Source: Tricholoma matsutake
Taxonomy: Eukaryota > Basidiomycota > Agaricomycetes > Agaricales > Tricholomataceae
Length of the DNA stretch: 64,000 bases
Assembly: GCA_026075535.2 (NCBI GenBank)
Contig: AP026538.1
Span: 15,136,337-15,200,336 of the forward strand
Direction of reading: 5' to 3'
Shown here: positions 11,571-20,802 of the stretch, piece after piece
Layout of the letters: every line of letters begins with the position of its first letter
Numbering within the stretch: the stretch's first letter is position 1
Position numbers and translations under genes: made by a program
Notes under the pieces: model-generated
Told to the model about the DNA's origin: nothing
The model's input: only the letters and a program-made list of their open reading frames with translations
Databases searched by the model: none

Positions 11571-13301
11571 GACCGGATGGATTTCTCCATCTGCAGTGTA
11601 AACAGAAAGGATAGCCACTAGGGCATAGTCAGAAGCGTCAGTTTTGAGTACCATCTGTGAGTCGGGTACCCATTGAGTTAAGATGGGGGCATGAGTGAAT
11701 TCTTGTTTGAGCTTTTCAAAAGCGTCGCAGCGCTTCTTGTTGAAGTCCCAGGGCACGGATTTCTGCATCAAGCAGGTGAGTGGGATGACAATGTCTGAAT
11801 AGCTGTTAATGAAGTGGCGGTAAAAGTTGCAAAAGCCCAAGAAGGATTGTATATCCTTAACTTTCCTAGGCTCAGGCGAGTTGAGCACAGTTTTGACTTT
11901 ATCCTTGGACATCCGCAGTCCATCCGGTGACAAGATGAAACCCAGATATTCAACGGTGTCTTTGTGGAACTCACATTTCTGTGGAGAGGTGTAAAGTCCA
12001 TTTTTCCAGAGACAGCGGAGGACTTCTTTGACGTGAGCCCCATGCTGGGACTTGTCATCAGAGTAGATTAGGATGTCGTCGAGGTACACAATGACACAAA
12101 CATCCAGCATGTCACTGAAGATGTTGTTCATAAACCGCTGGAAGGCTGTGGGTGCATTAGTGAGTCCAAAGGGAACCACCAACCACTCGAAGGAGCCGTA
12201 GTGGGTGCGGAAAGTAGTTTTCCACTCATCACCATCAGCGATGCAGACTAGGTGATAAGTGTGCCGCAAGTCTATCTTGGTGAACAAGCAGGCTTTTTGG
12301 GGGGAGTTGAGGAGGTTGGAAATGAGAGGAAGTGGGTAGCAGTCTTTCTTTGTAAGATGGTTGAGTCCTCGGTAGTCGACACAAAGTCGGAGACTACCAT
12401 CCTTCTTCTTGACAAAGAGAATTGGAGCGCCATGTGGAGACTTGGATGGGCGGATGAAACCTGAGAGGACATTTTTGTCAATGAAGACTCATAAGGCTTC
12501 TAATTCAGAGGGAGAGAGGGAATACATGCGACCCAGAGGAGGGGGAGCATTGTCCTCCGTCTCTATCTTGAGGTCGTAAGGGTGATGTGGAGGAAGAGTG
12601 TCCGCCTTAGTCTTATTAAAGACATCAGCAAATTCATGATATTCGGTGGGGATGTCGGATAAATCCGGCGGGGGTGAAGATTGAGCAGAGTGGGCAGATA
12701 ACCCTTCTGGAGCGAAGGTCATCTGGAAAGCTACTGCCCCAGGAAGTTTGCTAGCACATGCATAAGCGGCAGCATTGATGAAAGAGATGTCAGGAGGTGT
12801 AAACTTAGGAGGAATGGGGGGTTTGGAAAGTGCAGAGGATTCAAGGATTTCTACTGGAAGGTTCAGGGACAAAGGTGACATCAGGGGTGCTGGACCTCTA
12901 TGATCTGCAGAGCAGAAAGCAAGTTGGCTTGAAGACCAGTCAATCAATGGATTGTATTGCTTCAGCCAGCTATGACTGAGTATGGTGGAACAGGAAGAGT
13001 TGAGTGAGGTTACATAGAATGACAAATTGAACACTTCACCGGCAGGGAAGGTGACCAGAATTTTGATGACCTGAGTTATGGTGGAGTTGCAAGATCCATC
13101 AAAGAGTCGTAAACCAATCAGGTTAATGGATTCCATGCTGAGTTGGTTATCCAACACAAAAGAGGAGTCAAGGAAGCAGTGAGAGGAGCCAGAGTCGATA
13201 AGGGTTCGGAAAGGGGTGGAAGAGTCAGGAAAGGTTAAAAGAAAGGTTAGGGAGTCAGGGTCAGAAAGAGCAGATGCGTTGAGATGAACATAGGCAGCCA
13301 A
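11571..13301 (-). pseudogene. Gypsy-1 protease and reverse transcriptase
   Basis: The first frame (13301-12489) has an aspartic protease motif (LIDSGSSHCFLD) and the protease-RT linker (EYHEFADVFNK...YSLSPSELEAL). After an in-frame TGA the same reading continues with [45 protein letters not shown] and the catalytic box [12 protein letters not shown], then the connection to RNase H ([22 protein letters not shown]). It ends at E2. The single stop near 12488 follows LEAL. Confidence 0.9.
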
Positions 13302-13357
13302 ATTGGTAAGGTCAACACAACCCCCAGCCCCAATGGCTGTTTCCTGAGGGTTGCGGA

Positions 13358-14541
13358 CTATTTTTCCGAGTCCATAGTGTCGGGAACGACAACGGATGCA
13401 TGGGCTTTTGTGGCTTTGGATTTCGGACAGTTTCCTGCTACGTGCCCTTCCTCACCACAGTAGAGACAAAGTCGTTCTCTCATGCGATGTTCTTGTTCCT
13501 CCCCAGTAAGCTTGCCGTTCTTCCCCAACTTATTGGAGATGGACAACTTGGGCTTGTCCCAGGGAGTGTTCTTTGTTGCAGAAGACTGCTGGTTGGAGGT
13601 GTTACTGCAGGCAGAGTTTGAAGAGGCTTTGTTTGTCGACGGGGAAGGACTTTTGGAAGAGTCCTTCTGGCTAGAGTTAGTGATGTTACTGGAATTCTTT
13701 GTTTCAAAATGGGATTCATCTTCTTGCATCCAGTAGATGTCGTCGCTGTCCTGTGCTTTCAAGTGCAGTTCTGCAAGAGTATTGGGTTTACCACCCCAGA
13801 GAACTTCTATGTGAAGCTGGAGCGGAAGACTGCATAAATAGCATTCATGAAGGGCTGCTTTGTTCCAGTTGACCCTAGAAGCTAATTCCCAGAAGTCAAC
13901 ATTATATTTTGTGATATGACCACCTTTCTTTATTGTCAAGTCAGAGAGAGCTTTTTCCGCATCTCCGACTGGGTTGTGCGGGCCAAAGTTACTTTCCAGC
14001 TCGGCAAGGAAAGCTTTGTAGTCCCACATCCAGTGTGTGGAATCTGTCGGGTCATTAAGACCAGGCTCAAACCAACTGAGAGCTGATCCTTTAAGATAAG
14101 AGAGGATAAATATGATCTTTTTCTCATCAGAGGAAAATATGTGCGGACAGTTTCAGAAATGAAGATTGCAGGAGACTAGGAAGTCTCTAAGTTTCTTCAG
14201 ATTGGTGCCATCAAAAGTGTCGGGGTCGCAAACTTTGATTTTCTCAGTCTTGGGTGCATTATTTTGACGAAAGGTGTGGATACTCTCCGAGAGGTTGTAA
14301 AGGACATCTATGAACCTATCCCCTGGGTCAGGGTTTTCCCCCACAGGAGGTTGATCCTCTGGATCATTAGGATTGGGGTCACCCCCATGGCCATCGGGTC
14401 TGCTGGGGGGTCCATCCTCTAGACCAGGATCTTCCAACCTGAAGGGTTCAGGCTGGTTGATGCCCCCTACATACTCAAGTGGAGTTCTTGATCAAAAACC
14501 TTCTGGGTTGGCAGAAGGGTGTGGGGCACGGGTGGACATGA
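13358..14541 (-). pseudogene. Gypsy-1 gag with zinc knuckle
   Basis: Capsid-like segments (FILSYLKGSALSWFEP; FLAELESNFGPHNP; LTIKKGGHITKYNVDFWELA) are followed by a Ser/Lys-rich linker and a CCHC knuckle CLYCGEEGHVAGNC. This is the usual Ty3/gypsy retrotrans_gag layout, about 350 residues. The probable start near 14541 (MSTRAPHPSANPEGF) is followed at once by a stop, and another stop separates NLHF from NCPHIF near 14155. Gag packages the element RNA in cytoplasmic particles in active elements; this copy is broken. Confidence 0.85.
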
Positions 14542-14637
14542 GATTGGCAGTGATTGAAGTGGCACCAGAGAAAAAAGCCAAAGTGACAAAAGCAAGCTAT
14601 GCCATGAGTGTGTTGAAACTCACTCTCATCACCAAGA

Positions 14638-14763
14638 TGGAGACACTGGAGGTGTCTCCTATAGCGATGGTCGAGGCTGCCACTGGGATTGCCTCTCCAT
14701 GATTACAACATGCAGGTGACTACTGACTACCTGATCACGTGACTGCCCAAACCCACTACTCCA
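14638..14763 (-). repeat. Leader segment, copy 1 of an inverted duplication
   Basis: These about 126 bp are repeated in reverse orientation at 28191-28316 with only a few changes. Both copies abut a cut gypsy-1 LTR piece. In the minus-strand element this segment is the untranslated leader just upstream of gag. Confidence 0.8.
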
Positions 14764-15022
14764 CTACCTCACCTGAACTTAACCTAAGTCCCTCCATACT
14801 CCTCCCCATGTTTACCCACACTTTCCCACTCCTACCTCCAAACCTTTGACTTGAAATTAGGACACCAGATGAGGTGAAGGGCGCAGCCTCTTACAAGCTG
14901 AAGCCAAGTCCTTTCCATTTCCCCTTCTGCAGAATGCGCAACGACCCGACAAACTCTTGCTATTATCACCCGCAGTGTCCAATCGGATTCTGACATGTCT
15001 TCTAGGATCAGTTCTTAACAGT
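14764..15022 (+). repeat. Reversed half of the gypsy-1 5' LTR
   Basis: The sequence runs ...GATCAGTTCTTAACA and is the reverse complement of 6537-6795. With 28317-28769 it makes one whole LTR (259 + 453 = 712 bp, against 706 bp for the intact copy). The cut lies at a TAG/CTA shared by both junctions. Confidence 0.85.
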
Positions 15023-15445
15023 ATATATGAACTCACACTTCACTCGTCCCATCCCCCTCTATGACCCCTACCGAGACCCGCCAGTGCACAACAAGAAATT
15101 CCCAATGTGCCAGTACTATTCCTGGGATCTCTGCAATCCAGCGATCCATCCTTTCCAACCCTCAACCCGCCACTACTTTTGGAGTGTCTTCCAGACCCTC
15201 AAACATATTCTGACAAATCAGCTCAGGACTCTCTGACTGTCATTCTCGCGCGCCATGTCACAATGTGTAGCTACGTGTTCTGCTTGCCTCGGAGCCTCTT
15301 AGTCTTTGAATCTCTCATCTCAGCTCCCAGCTACAGTCCCAGCCTCAGTTATAGTCACTAGCCCCAGCACAACAAGCTCCCCAGCTTTCTAGCCAGCAAC
15401 AGTCAATCAGCAAAACAGGTTTACAGCAAATATATAGCTCTACCA
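15023..15445. other. Gypsy-1 5' internal leader, no gene seen
   Basis: The sequence after the LTR terminus at 15022 is pyrimidine-rich and only short unremarkable ORFs are present. No clear primer-binding site (TGG-type tRNA complement) was recognised directly after the LTR. Confidence 0.4.
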
Positions 15446-15735
15446 ATGCCAGGCCCATGGCAAGGCAAACGAAGTCATAAGAAAAAATGGCACGAGAACA
15501 CACTTAGCGTGAATATCACAGCCATAAACACCATAATGGCAGCATCGAGCACAGCAGCACACAACATGAAAATGGCCACGTCAGAACCATTGCCACCCAA
15601 CGATGCTACTACCACAGCTTCACCAGCAAGCAAGATGACATCAAACACAGCTTTATGCATGGCTCCACTATCTACCACAGCAGCCGAAGCTACAATCGAC
15701 ACTATCAATGCTAGCAGTGCAACACGCACCGACAG
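15446..15735 (+). pseudogene. DTQT-repeat ORF, 5' part
   Basis: Starts MPGPWQGKRSHKKKWHEN and runs as a Thr/Ala/Ser-rich chain to ...SSATRTD, where gypsy-2 is inserted. The frame continues across gypsy-2 at 26183 (GATSSTNNK). I infer that it belongs to the inverted 5' section of gypsy-1, where it would precede gag in the same orientation before inversion. Function unknown. Confidence 0.55.
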
Positions 15736-16128
15736 TGTTAGGAAACCACCTAATAAAATTTCATTTTATTTTATTATGTCGAATTATGCTACATGACGCC
15801 AAATGACGCTACACTTTGATAGCATGAGAATTTTATTTTGTATGCATCAAAATGTACACGCATGTACGAGTGCATTGGTAACAACAATGTACAATATGTG
15901 TAACATAGTATATAAACCCCAAATATATGCCTAGGGGACCCCAGTTGTGTTCTCTTAGGTATTCCACCTACGTTTTCGGTGTGAAAGGCCTATCTCAACA
16001 AACTCACCTATTAATAACCCCTCGCATCAAAACCATCAATTTCCCCATCATGAGCACAGATCCCGCCCCCTTCTTGTAGAGAGAACCCGCACGGTCTTAG
16101 CTAGCAGATAGTGGGTGTTGCCCTAACA
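15736..16128 (+). repeat. Gypsy-2 5' LTR (393 bp)
   Basis: Matches 25782-26182 closely. It lacks 8 bp (near 15751) present in the 3' copy and shows scattered transitions, mostly CG to TG or CA, as in GTACACGCATG against GTACGTGCATG. Confidence 0.9.
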
Positions 16129-16617
16129 GAAGAACACAACTTCCCATATCAGTGCGCCTTCTCTTACTTGCACATACGTCATTGTTTCACTGTGCCACAT
16201 CTGATTACTCATCCTTTTGGCACGAGCCAGAAGTACTTGTATATATGTAATCCACCTTTTCTTTCATAAGCTGACGCCAGGCCTCGCCTTACATTGCAAC
16301 CACCAGTGATCGAGAGGCAGCGCTCATCATTAGGACAGCTGCAACCAGACAACCGATTGGATCTGGTTTAGTTATGATTTACATTACTCTATTCGGATGA
16401 CTATTTTAGTTACAAGCTGAATTCAGTGTTATCTCCGAGATCAGGCACTGTTGGAAAGGTTATTGATCTGAAGTGTCAAAATAGGCGCCTGACGAACGAC
16501 AAATGATTGACGAACGATTGACAAACCATATCACGTGACCTGTAAACGTTTGGAGAGGTTTCGAAGAACAAGTCTTGAAATTGTTGAAGAAGTGACTCAT
16601 CACAGATTTCACAATTA

Positions 16618-16781
16618 TGTCTGAACCTTCAACTTCTAATCCCGGTCCTAATCCTGTTCCCATACCAGCACTAGAGGTGAAAATTGATGCGCTCACAGCG
16701 CAAATGTTGCAATTAGTGTCAGTATTGGCAGCATCACAGCCCAGACAAGCAGAAGTACAGCCAGAGACAATAGGAGAAAGA
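16618..16781 (+). pseudogene. Gypsy-2 gag, N-terminal part
   Basis: ATG at 16618 opens MSEPSTSNPGPNPVP, a Pro-rich start followed by a short helix (IDALTAQMLQLVSVLA). Element B cuts the frame after ETIGER. The frame resumes exactly at 19265 (DDEMEEMVE) when B and one TSD copy are removed. Confidence 0.8.
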
Positions 16782-17011
16782 CAGTACTTTACAGTCCCCT
16801 ACCTGTCCTAGTGGACTCCGACCGGACTGACCAGAGTCCACTGGAGTCCAAGTGGAGTCCGAGTGGAGTCCAATTGAACTACACTAAGTCATGTAGAGTT
16901 CAATCCCCCATTGGAGTCCGAGTGCAACCAAATGATAAGTCAATTGGATATGAGCTCAAAGGACTTTGGACTTGGTGAATTTCATAAAGTACCCACAAAA
17001 TAAATTTGTGT

Positions 17012-17096
17012 ACTGCAGGAATTGAACTCAAGACCTCACCATAAGGAATCACATGACAAACCAAACAAGTGTGCTCAACCACTTGAGCCACAGGAG
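17012..17096 (-). promoter_or_regulatory. tRNA-like sequence, outward facing (B left)
   Basis: Minus strand: box A within TGGCTCAAGTGGTTGAGCAC (complement of 17071-17090), then box B GAGTTCAATTCC (complement of 17018-17029) about 45 nt downstream. It resembles the left tRNA-like sequence of element C. It points to the left TIR. Confidence 0.7.
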
Positions 17097-17127
17097 ATTC
17101 ATTGGGGATCAATATAAGGTTTATTTA

Positions 17128-17824
17128 TGTCACGATCCATTCCTCGCCTGCTCGGAACCCGCAACCTTCCGATCTTTTCTGCTGTTCCTAACTCAACTCC
17201 TATTGCCTTCATTCCGGCCCCCTTGCACTGCCCACACTGCTGTGCACCAGGCTGCCGTGTACAGCAACCATGGCTGCCTTCCAAGGCTGCCATCTAGTTT
17301 TGCAAATTTGACTACGGATTCCTGTGTGGCCTCCGCTAGGCAATTTAGCTATGCAGTTGAGACACTGCCGCAGTTTCTGTTTCCGTTCCGCTCTTGTTCC
17401 GGACTCTAGTATTTAAGCTTAGTTAGTTTCGCTTTGTATTCCTCAGTTTGTATATCGACATAGACTCGACTTTACCCTGTCAATCTAAAACCTCCTTCTA
17501 CTCCAACTCCTGACCTCTAAGAGTCTGAACTCCATTTGACTCAACCTCTAGTTCCCCTCTGAAGTTCTAGTCTCATCTGAACTTAACCTAAGTCCCTCCA
17601 TACTCCTTCCTGCATTTACCCGCACTCTCCTGCCCCTATCTCTAAAACCTCTACCTGAAATTAGGACACCAGACGAGGTGAAGGGTGCAGCTTCTTACAA
17701 GCTGAAGCCAAGTCCTTTTTGTTACCCATCCGCATAATCCGCTACGACCCGACAATCTTCTGCTCTCAAAGACCCGCCGGGTCCGACTGGATTCCGACAA
17801 GCCCTTTTGGATCAGTTCTTAACA
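17128..17824 (+). repeat. Solo LTR of the gypsy-1 family inside B
   Basis: Runs from TGTCACGATCCATTCC to TCAGTTCTTAACA, 697 bp, with 5-bp TSD ATTTA on both sides (17123-17127, 17825-17829). Orientation is opposite to the LTR at 6537-7242. It shows the gypsy-1 family was still active after B had inserted into gypsy-2. Confidence 0.9.
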
Positions 17825-17886
17825 ATTTATGACTCAACTTTTCATATTCTTCGAGGAGGCATTTTTCAAACAATGAAGATCAAAAA

Positions 17887-18050
17887 TTTTTAATTAACCA
17901 CATCCCTCGTGTAGGACACGAGGGAGTGGGTATAATATAATAATAAACAAAAAAAAACCCCTCTCGCAAGATGCGAGGGGGGGGGGCAGAGATAAATCAA
18001 AAATAATAAAGACCCCTCCCCACACAAAATGCAGGGGAGGGGGGGTTGGG
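17887..18050. repeat. C-rich/G-rich hairpins of B
   Basis: Three successive imperfect palindromes: near 17901 (catccctcgtg...cacgaggga), 17956 (acccctctcgca...tgcgagggg) and 18012 (cccctcccc...ggggaggggg). They are A-tract spaced and match the equivalent blocks in A (5866-5955) and C (33962-34075). Confidence 0.6.
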
Positions 18051-18128
18051 GGATGTGGTCTGGGGTGGGTGTCATCGCCCACCCCTCCTCGCATGCATCC
18101 ATCGCTGTAGCAAGCCGCACCCATCATC

Positions 18129-18382
18129 CACCCTACGAGCAGTTGCTTGTAGGCATGGGGATGGGTGCTGTGGTCATCTTATCCCTGGTGTGCCCACCAT
18201 CTACCCGACGAGCAGCTGCTTGTCAGCATGGGCTCTCACCACCCATCCACCCTGCAAGCAGAGGCTCGCAGGCATGGGGTGGGTGTGTTGTCAGCTTTGG
18301 GGGGTGCTGGTAGGCATCATCGTCGACTGCACACACTCACGATCCACCCTACAAGCAGTGGCTCGCAGGCGTGGGGTGGGTG
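18129..18382. repeat. GCGAGCAG-type hairpin array of B
   Basis: Four copies of a palindrome of consensus CCACCCTRCRAGCAG-NN-GCTYGYAGGC-TGGGGTGGG start at about 18129, 18199, 18247 and 18346. The spacer sequences differ while the stems are kept. Further copies lie in A, C and E1. Confidence 0.65.
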
Positions 18383-18429
18383 TGTTGGCTCGTTTGCGAG
18401 TGGTGTTGTCATTACTAGTAGAGTATAAC

Positions 18430-18530
18430 CTAGAAAACTAAAAAAACGAGTTAGTTAGTTTATAAAAACAAAAACCAAGCAAAAAAAACTTACATAAGGC
18501 CCAAACAATGCAGATCATGTCATTTGGGCC
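18430..18530 (-). other. Hairpin/intron module 1 of B
   Basis: A GGCCCAAA-stem hairpin (18498-18530) is followed on the minus strand by GTAAGT, eight T, ACTAACTAAC and a CTAG acceptor (intron-like 18430-18493, 64 nt). It is tandemly duplicated with module 2 at a period of about 150 bp. Confidence 0.6.
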
Positions 18531-18579
18531 CGTGTTGGCTCGTTTGCGAGTGGTGGCATCGTTGCCAGTAGATTATAAC

Positions 18580-18682
18580 CTAGAAAGCTAAAAAAACAGG
18601 TTGGTTAGTTTATAAAAACAAAAAGCAAATGAAAAAAAACTTATGTAGGGCCCAAACGATGCGATCTGCATCATTTGGGCCC
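18580..18682 (-). other. Hairpin/intron module 2 of B (donor altered)
   Basis: The hairpin GGGCCCAAACGATGC with one stem mismatch (18648-18682) abuts ATAAGT instead of GTAAGT, so the donor is lost or was never functional here. The T run, TTAGTT-type branch region and CTAG acceptor remain. Confidence 0.5.
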
Positions 18683-18921
18683 GCATTCCATCCATTGGGC
18701 TTGTTTGTGGGAGGTGGTGATGGCGGATTGGGCATGGGAGCAGTGGCAGTGGGTGTCCATGCAGTGGTGGTGGTAGAGAGAGGAGGGAGGGAGGTGGCCG
18801 TCGATGATGGTGGTGGTGGTGGTGGTGAGTGATGAGCTGGCACATTTGATGATGCGGCTATATGCTTTGTCATACACAGCCGCACACAGTACCTAGCACA
18901 AGTAGATGATACCTTAAACAA

Positions 18922-19003
18922 GGTACTGTGGTGTAATGGTTATATTGTGTGTTATGATTACATAAGCAACCGACAGGGATCTGGGTTCGATTCCTTTTCT
19001 TAC
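18922..19003 (+). promoter_or_regulatory. tRNA-like sequence, outward facing (B right)
   Basis: Box A in TGTGGTGTAATGGTTATATTG (about 18927-18947) resembles the D-arm of tRNA-Gly or tRNA-Glu; box B GGTTCGATTCC (18984-18994) is canonical. The spacing is about 45 nt. It points to the right TIR, mirror-image to the left copy. Confidence 0.75.
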
Positions 19004-19264
19004 ACAATTTTTGAGCGGAATCCAACTGGACTCCAACTGGACTCCAACCAGACTCCAACTAGACTCCAACCGGACTCAACTGGACCAGTCTGAATGGAAT
19101 CTGGTGTTTGAGTGGATTCCACTCGGAGTCCAGTCGGACTGGACTGGGACTGGACTGGCAACTTTGCAGGCCCAGTGGACTGCAGTCAGACTCTGGTCAG
19201 ACTCTGGTCAGTCCAGTCGGAGTCCAATGGGAAAGGTGGGGGAGTGTAAAGACCTCGAGAAAGA

Positions 19265-20150
19265 GATGATGAGATGGAGGAGATGGTGGAGTAGATATCA
19301 CGGGAGGATGAGATAGCAGAGAAATCCAGAAATGGAAAAGTGTGCTTACCTAAGTATGCACCCCCACAAATCTTTGACGGTACCATGGAGAATACAAAAT
19401 CCTTCATCAGCTCTATAGTATTGTACATCCATGGGAGGAAGCCAGAGTTTTGTACAGCTGAGTCTAAAATTATGTTTGCTCTCTCATACATTCAGGGGGG
19501 GAAAGCACAGTTCTGGAGAAACGAGGCTATTAATCAAATTGCCATGGGAAATAAACCATTTGCAACCTTCAAGGAATTTCTGGAGAGATTGGAGGCACAG
19601 TTTGGAGACCCTAATCCAAAGGCGACAGCCAATGCTAAATTAAAGACCATGCGCCAAGGTTCCCTAACGGCGGATGAATTTATTTTGCAGTTCAAAGCAG
19701 AAGCTTCGCAAATGGACATGGGAGAAGCCACATTGGTAGAGTTTTTGAAAGCAGGATTAAATCCCTCCTTATTCAAGTCTATCTACCGACTACCTTCTAT
19801 GCCAGAGAAATTGGACGAGTGGTATAATTGGGCAATGTGCCTTGACCGGCAATATCAGCAGGAACAGGCGGAGTCAAAGTTGATGTATGGAAGTAGTAAA
19901 TTTGGAAAGTCATCAGGAGGAAAGTCCGAGAAAGGAAAGGCGCCTCAGGCACAAGCTCCAAGGGCACAACCACTGGCCATGGCAGTGACACCTATAGTTA
20001 CAGAGTCAGCAGCACCAGCAGAGGCAATGGAGGTTGATCAAGCAGGGAGATGAGCTCCACTTAAATGTTTTAACTGTGGGCAGTTAGGACACATTTCTAG
20101 GAATTGTAGGCAGAAAAAAAGATTAGGGAAGCTACAATCGAGGAAGTGAA
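19265..20150 (+). pseudogene. Gypsy-2 gag, C-terminal part
   Basis: After a stop near 19307 the frame carries YAPPQIFDGTMENTKSFISS, GGKAQFWRNEAINQI, FLERLEAQFGDPNPKATAN and ADEFILQFKAEASQ, a Ty3/gypsy capsid, then a Lys/Gly/Ala linker. A TGA at 20051-20053 precedes the zinc knuckle CFNCGQLGHISRNC. Its N-terminus lies at 16618-16781 across element B. Confidence 0.85.
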
Positions 20151-20192
20151 GCTGGAGGAAGGCAAGCAGAAGAATTTTGTGGAAGAGTCCCA

Positions 20193-20471
20193 GTGAAGGT
20201 TTCCCCATTGGTGACCCAGAATCATTACAATGTATTAGTATCCAAGGAAACCCAGAGTAAATCAGAAAAGGAAATTGAGGAGGAGTACAACTGTTGCGAA
20301 TCACGTGACAAAGAAAATTGTCACATGTCATTTCTGAAAACCCCTAAATTCTTTATTCGCTCTGCACAGATAGAACCCAAAATCACCTTGACTGTGGGAT
20401 TGAAGACAGTGGACATGCATGCAGCTATTGATGTGGAAGTGTTGCTTGATAGTGGTGCTACAGGATTATTA
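20193..20471 (+). pseudogene. Gypsy-2 protease, first part
   Basis: Acidic linker (SEKEIEEEYNCCESRDKEN), then FFIRSAQIEPKITLTVGLKT and the catalytic motif LLDSGATGL near 20445. The frame breaks at the insertion starting around 20472 and resumes as FINRSLITGNGINTRKL after 20803. Confidence 0.8.
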
Positions 20472-20802
20472 CCTTGCTTGCAAGGTCTCTCCACCCAACA
20501 ATAAGCTGTGTTGTGCATTTCACAACATGTACAAAGCCTGGTCCTTCCACCGGTGTATTGACACATGCCAATGACATTCAAAAAACACAGTGAATCCACC
20601 TCCTCCTACTGTGGTGCCTGACATTTGGTGGTTGGGGAACAGTTGTACAAATGTCAATTTGTCCATTTGCCAGGTAACATCACACTACGAGATGTATTCA
20701 GAAGCACTAGCTACAGCTACAAAAACGTCATCGGACCACTCACGTGCCAGTTCAGACACCGAATAAGCAAGGTTTCCGCCGTTGCTTGCGACAGCACCTA
20801 GT
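20472..20802. mobile_element. Small insertion in gypsy-2 protease (about 330 bp, type unknown)
   Basis: The protease reading GATGL-FINR is split by about 330 bp with no similarity to gypsy. It begins near CCTTGCTTGCAAGG and ends near GTTGCTTGCGACAGCACC. TTATTA lies on both sides, but the target is itself a T/A repeat, so the TSD is ambiguous. No clear terminal repeats or ORF; the class is not identified. Confidence 0.5.

Larger units (their letters stand above)
16782..19256. mobile_element. TIR element B (best-preserved member of the A/B/C family)
   Basis: Left end CAGTACTTTACAGTCCCC; right end GGGGGAGTGTAAAGACCTC. The 8-bp TSD GAGAAAGA lies at 16774-16781 and 19257-19264, inside gypsy-2 gag. 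Subterminal TGGACTCC/GGAGTCCA iterons fill 16808-16920 and 19018-19230. Two outward tRNA-like sequences, ordered hairpin arrays and two tandem hairpin/intron modules form the middle. A gypsy-1-family solo LTR (17128-17824) interrupts it; without it B is about 1.77 kb. No transposase ORF. Confidence 0.92.

Noticed and set aside
14764..15022. 14764-15022 as an independent solo LTR
   Set aside because: It lacks one end and a TSD; its exact complement lies at 28317-28769, so it is half of a split LTR.
15023..15361. Short ORFs in the gypsy-1 leader as genes
   Set aside because: They overlap in different frames, show no motif and follow an LTR terminus, as expected of untranslated leader.
18588..18845. 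His-rich ORF on the minus strand of element B as a gene
   Set aside because: The His run comes from GGTGGTGGT-type simple repeats, and no equivalent protein is kept in A or C.
20472..20802. A solo LTR or SINE in gypsy-2 protease
   Set aside because: No TG...CA ends, box A/B pair or certain TSD could be shown, so it is left unclassified.
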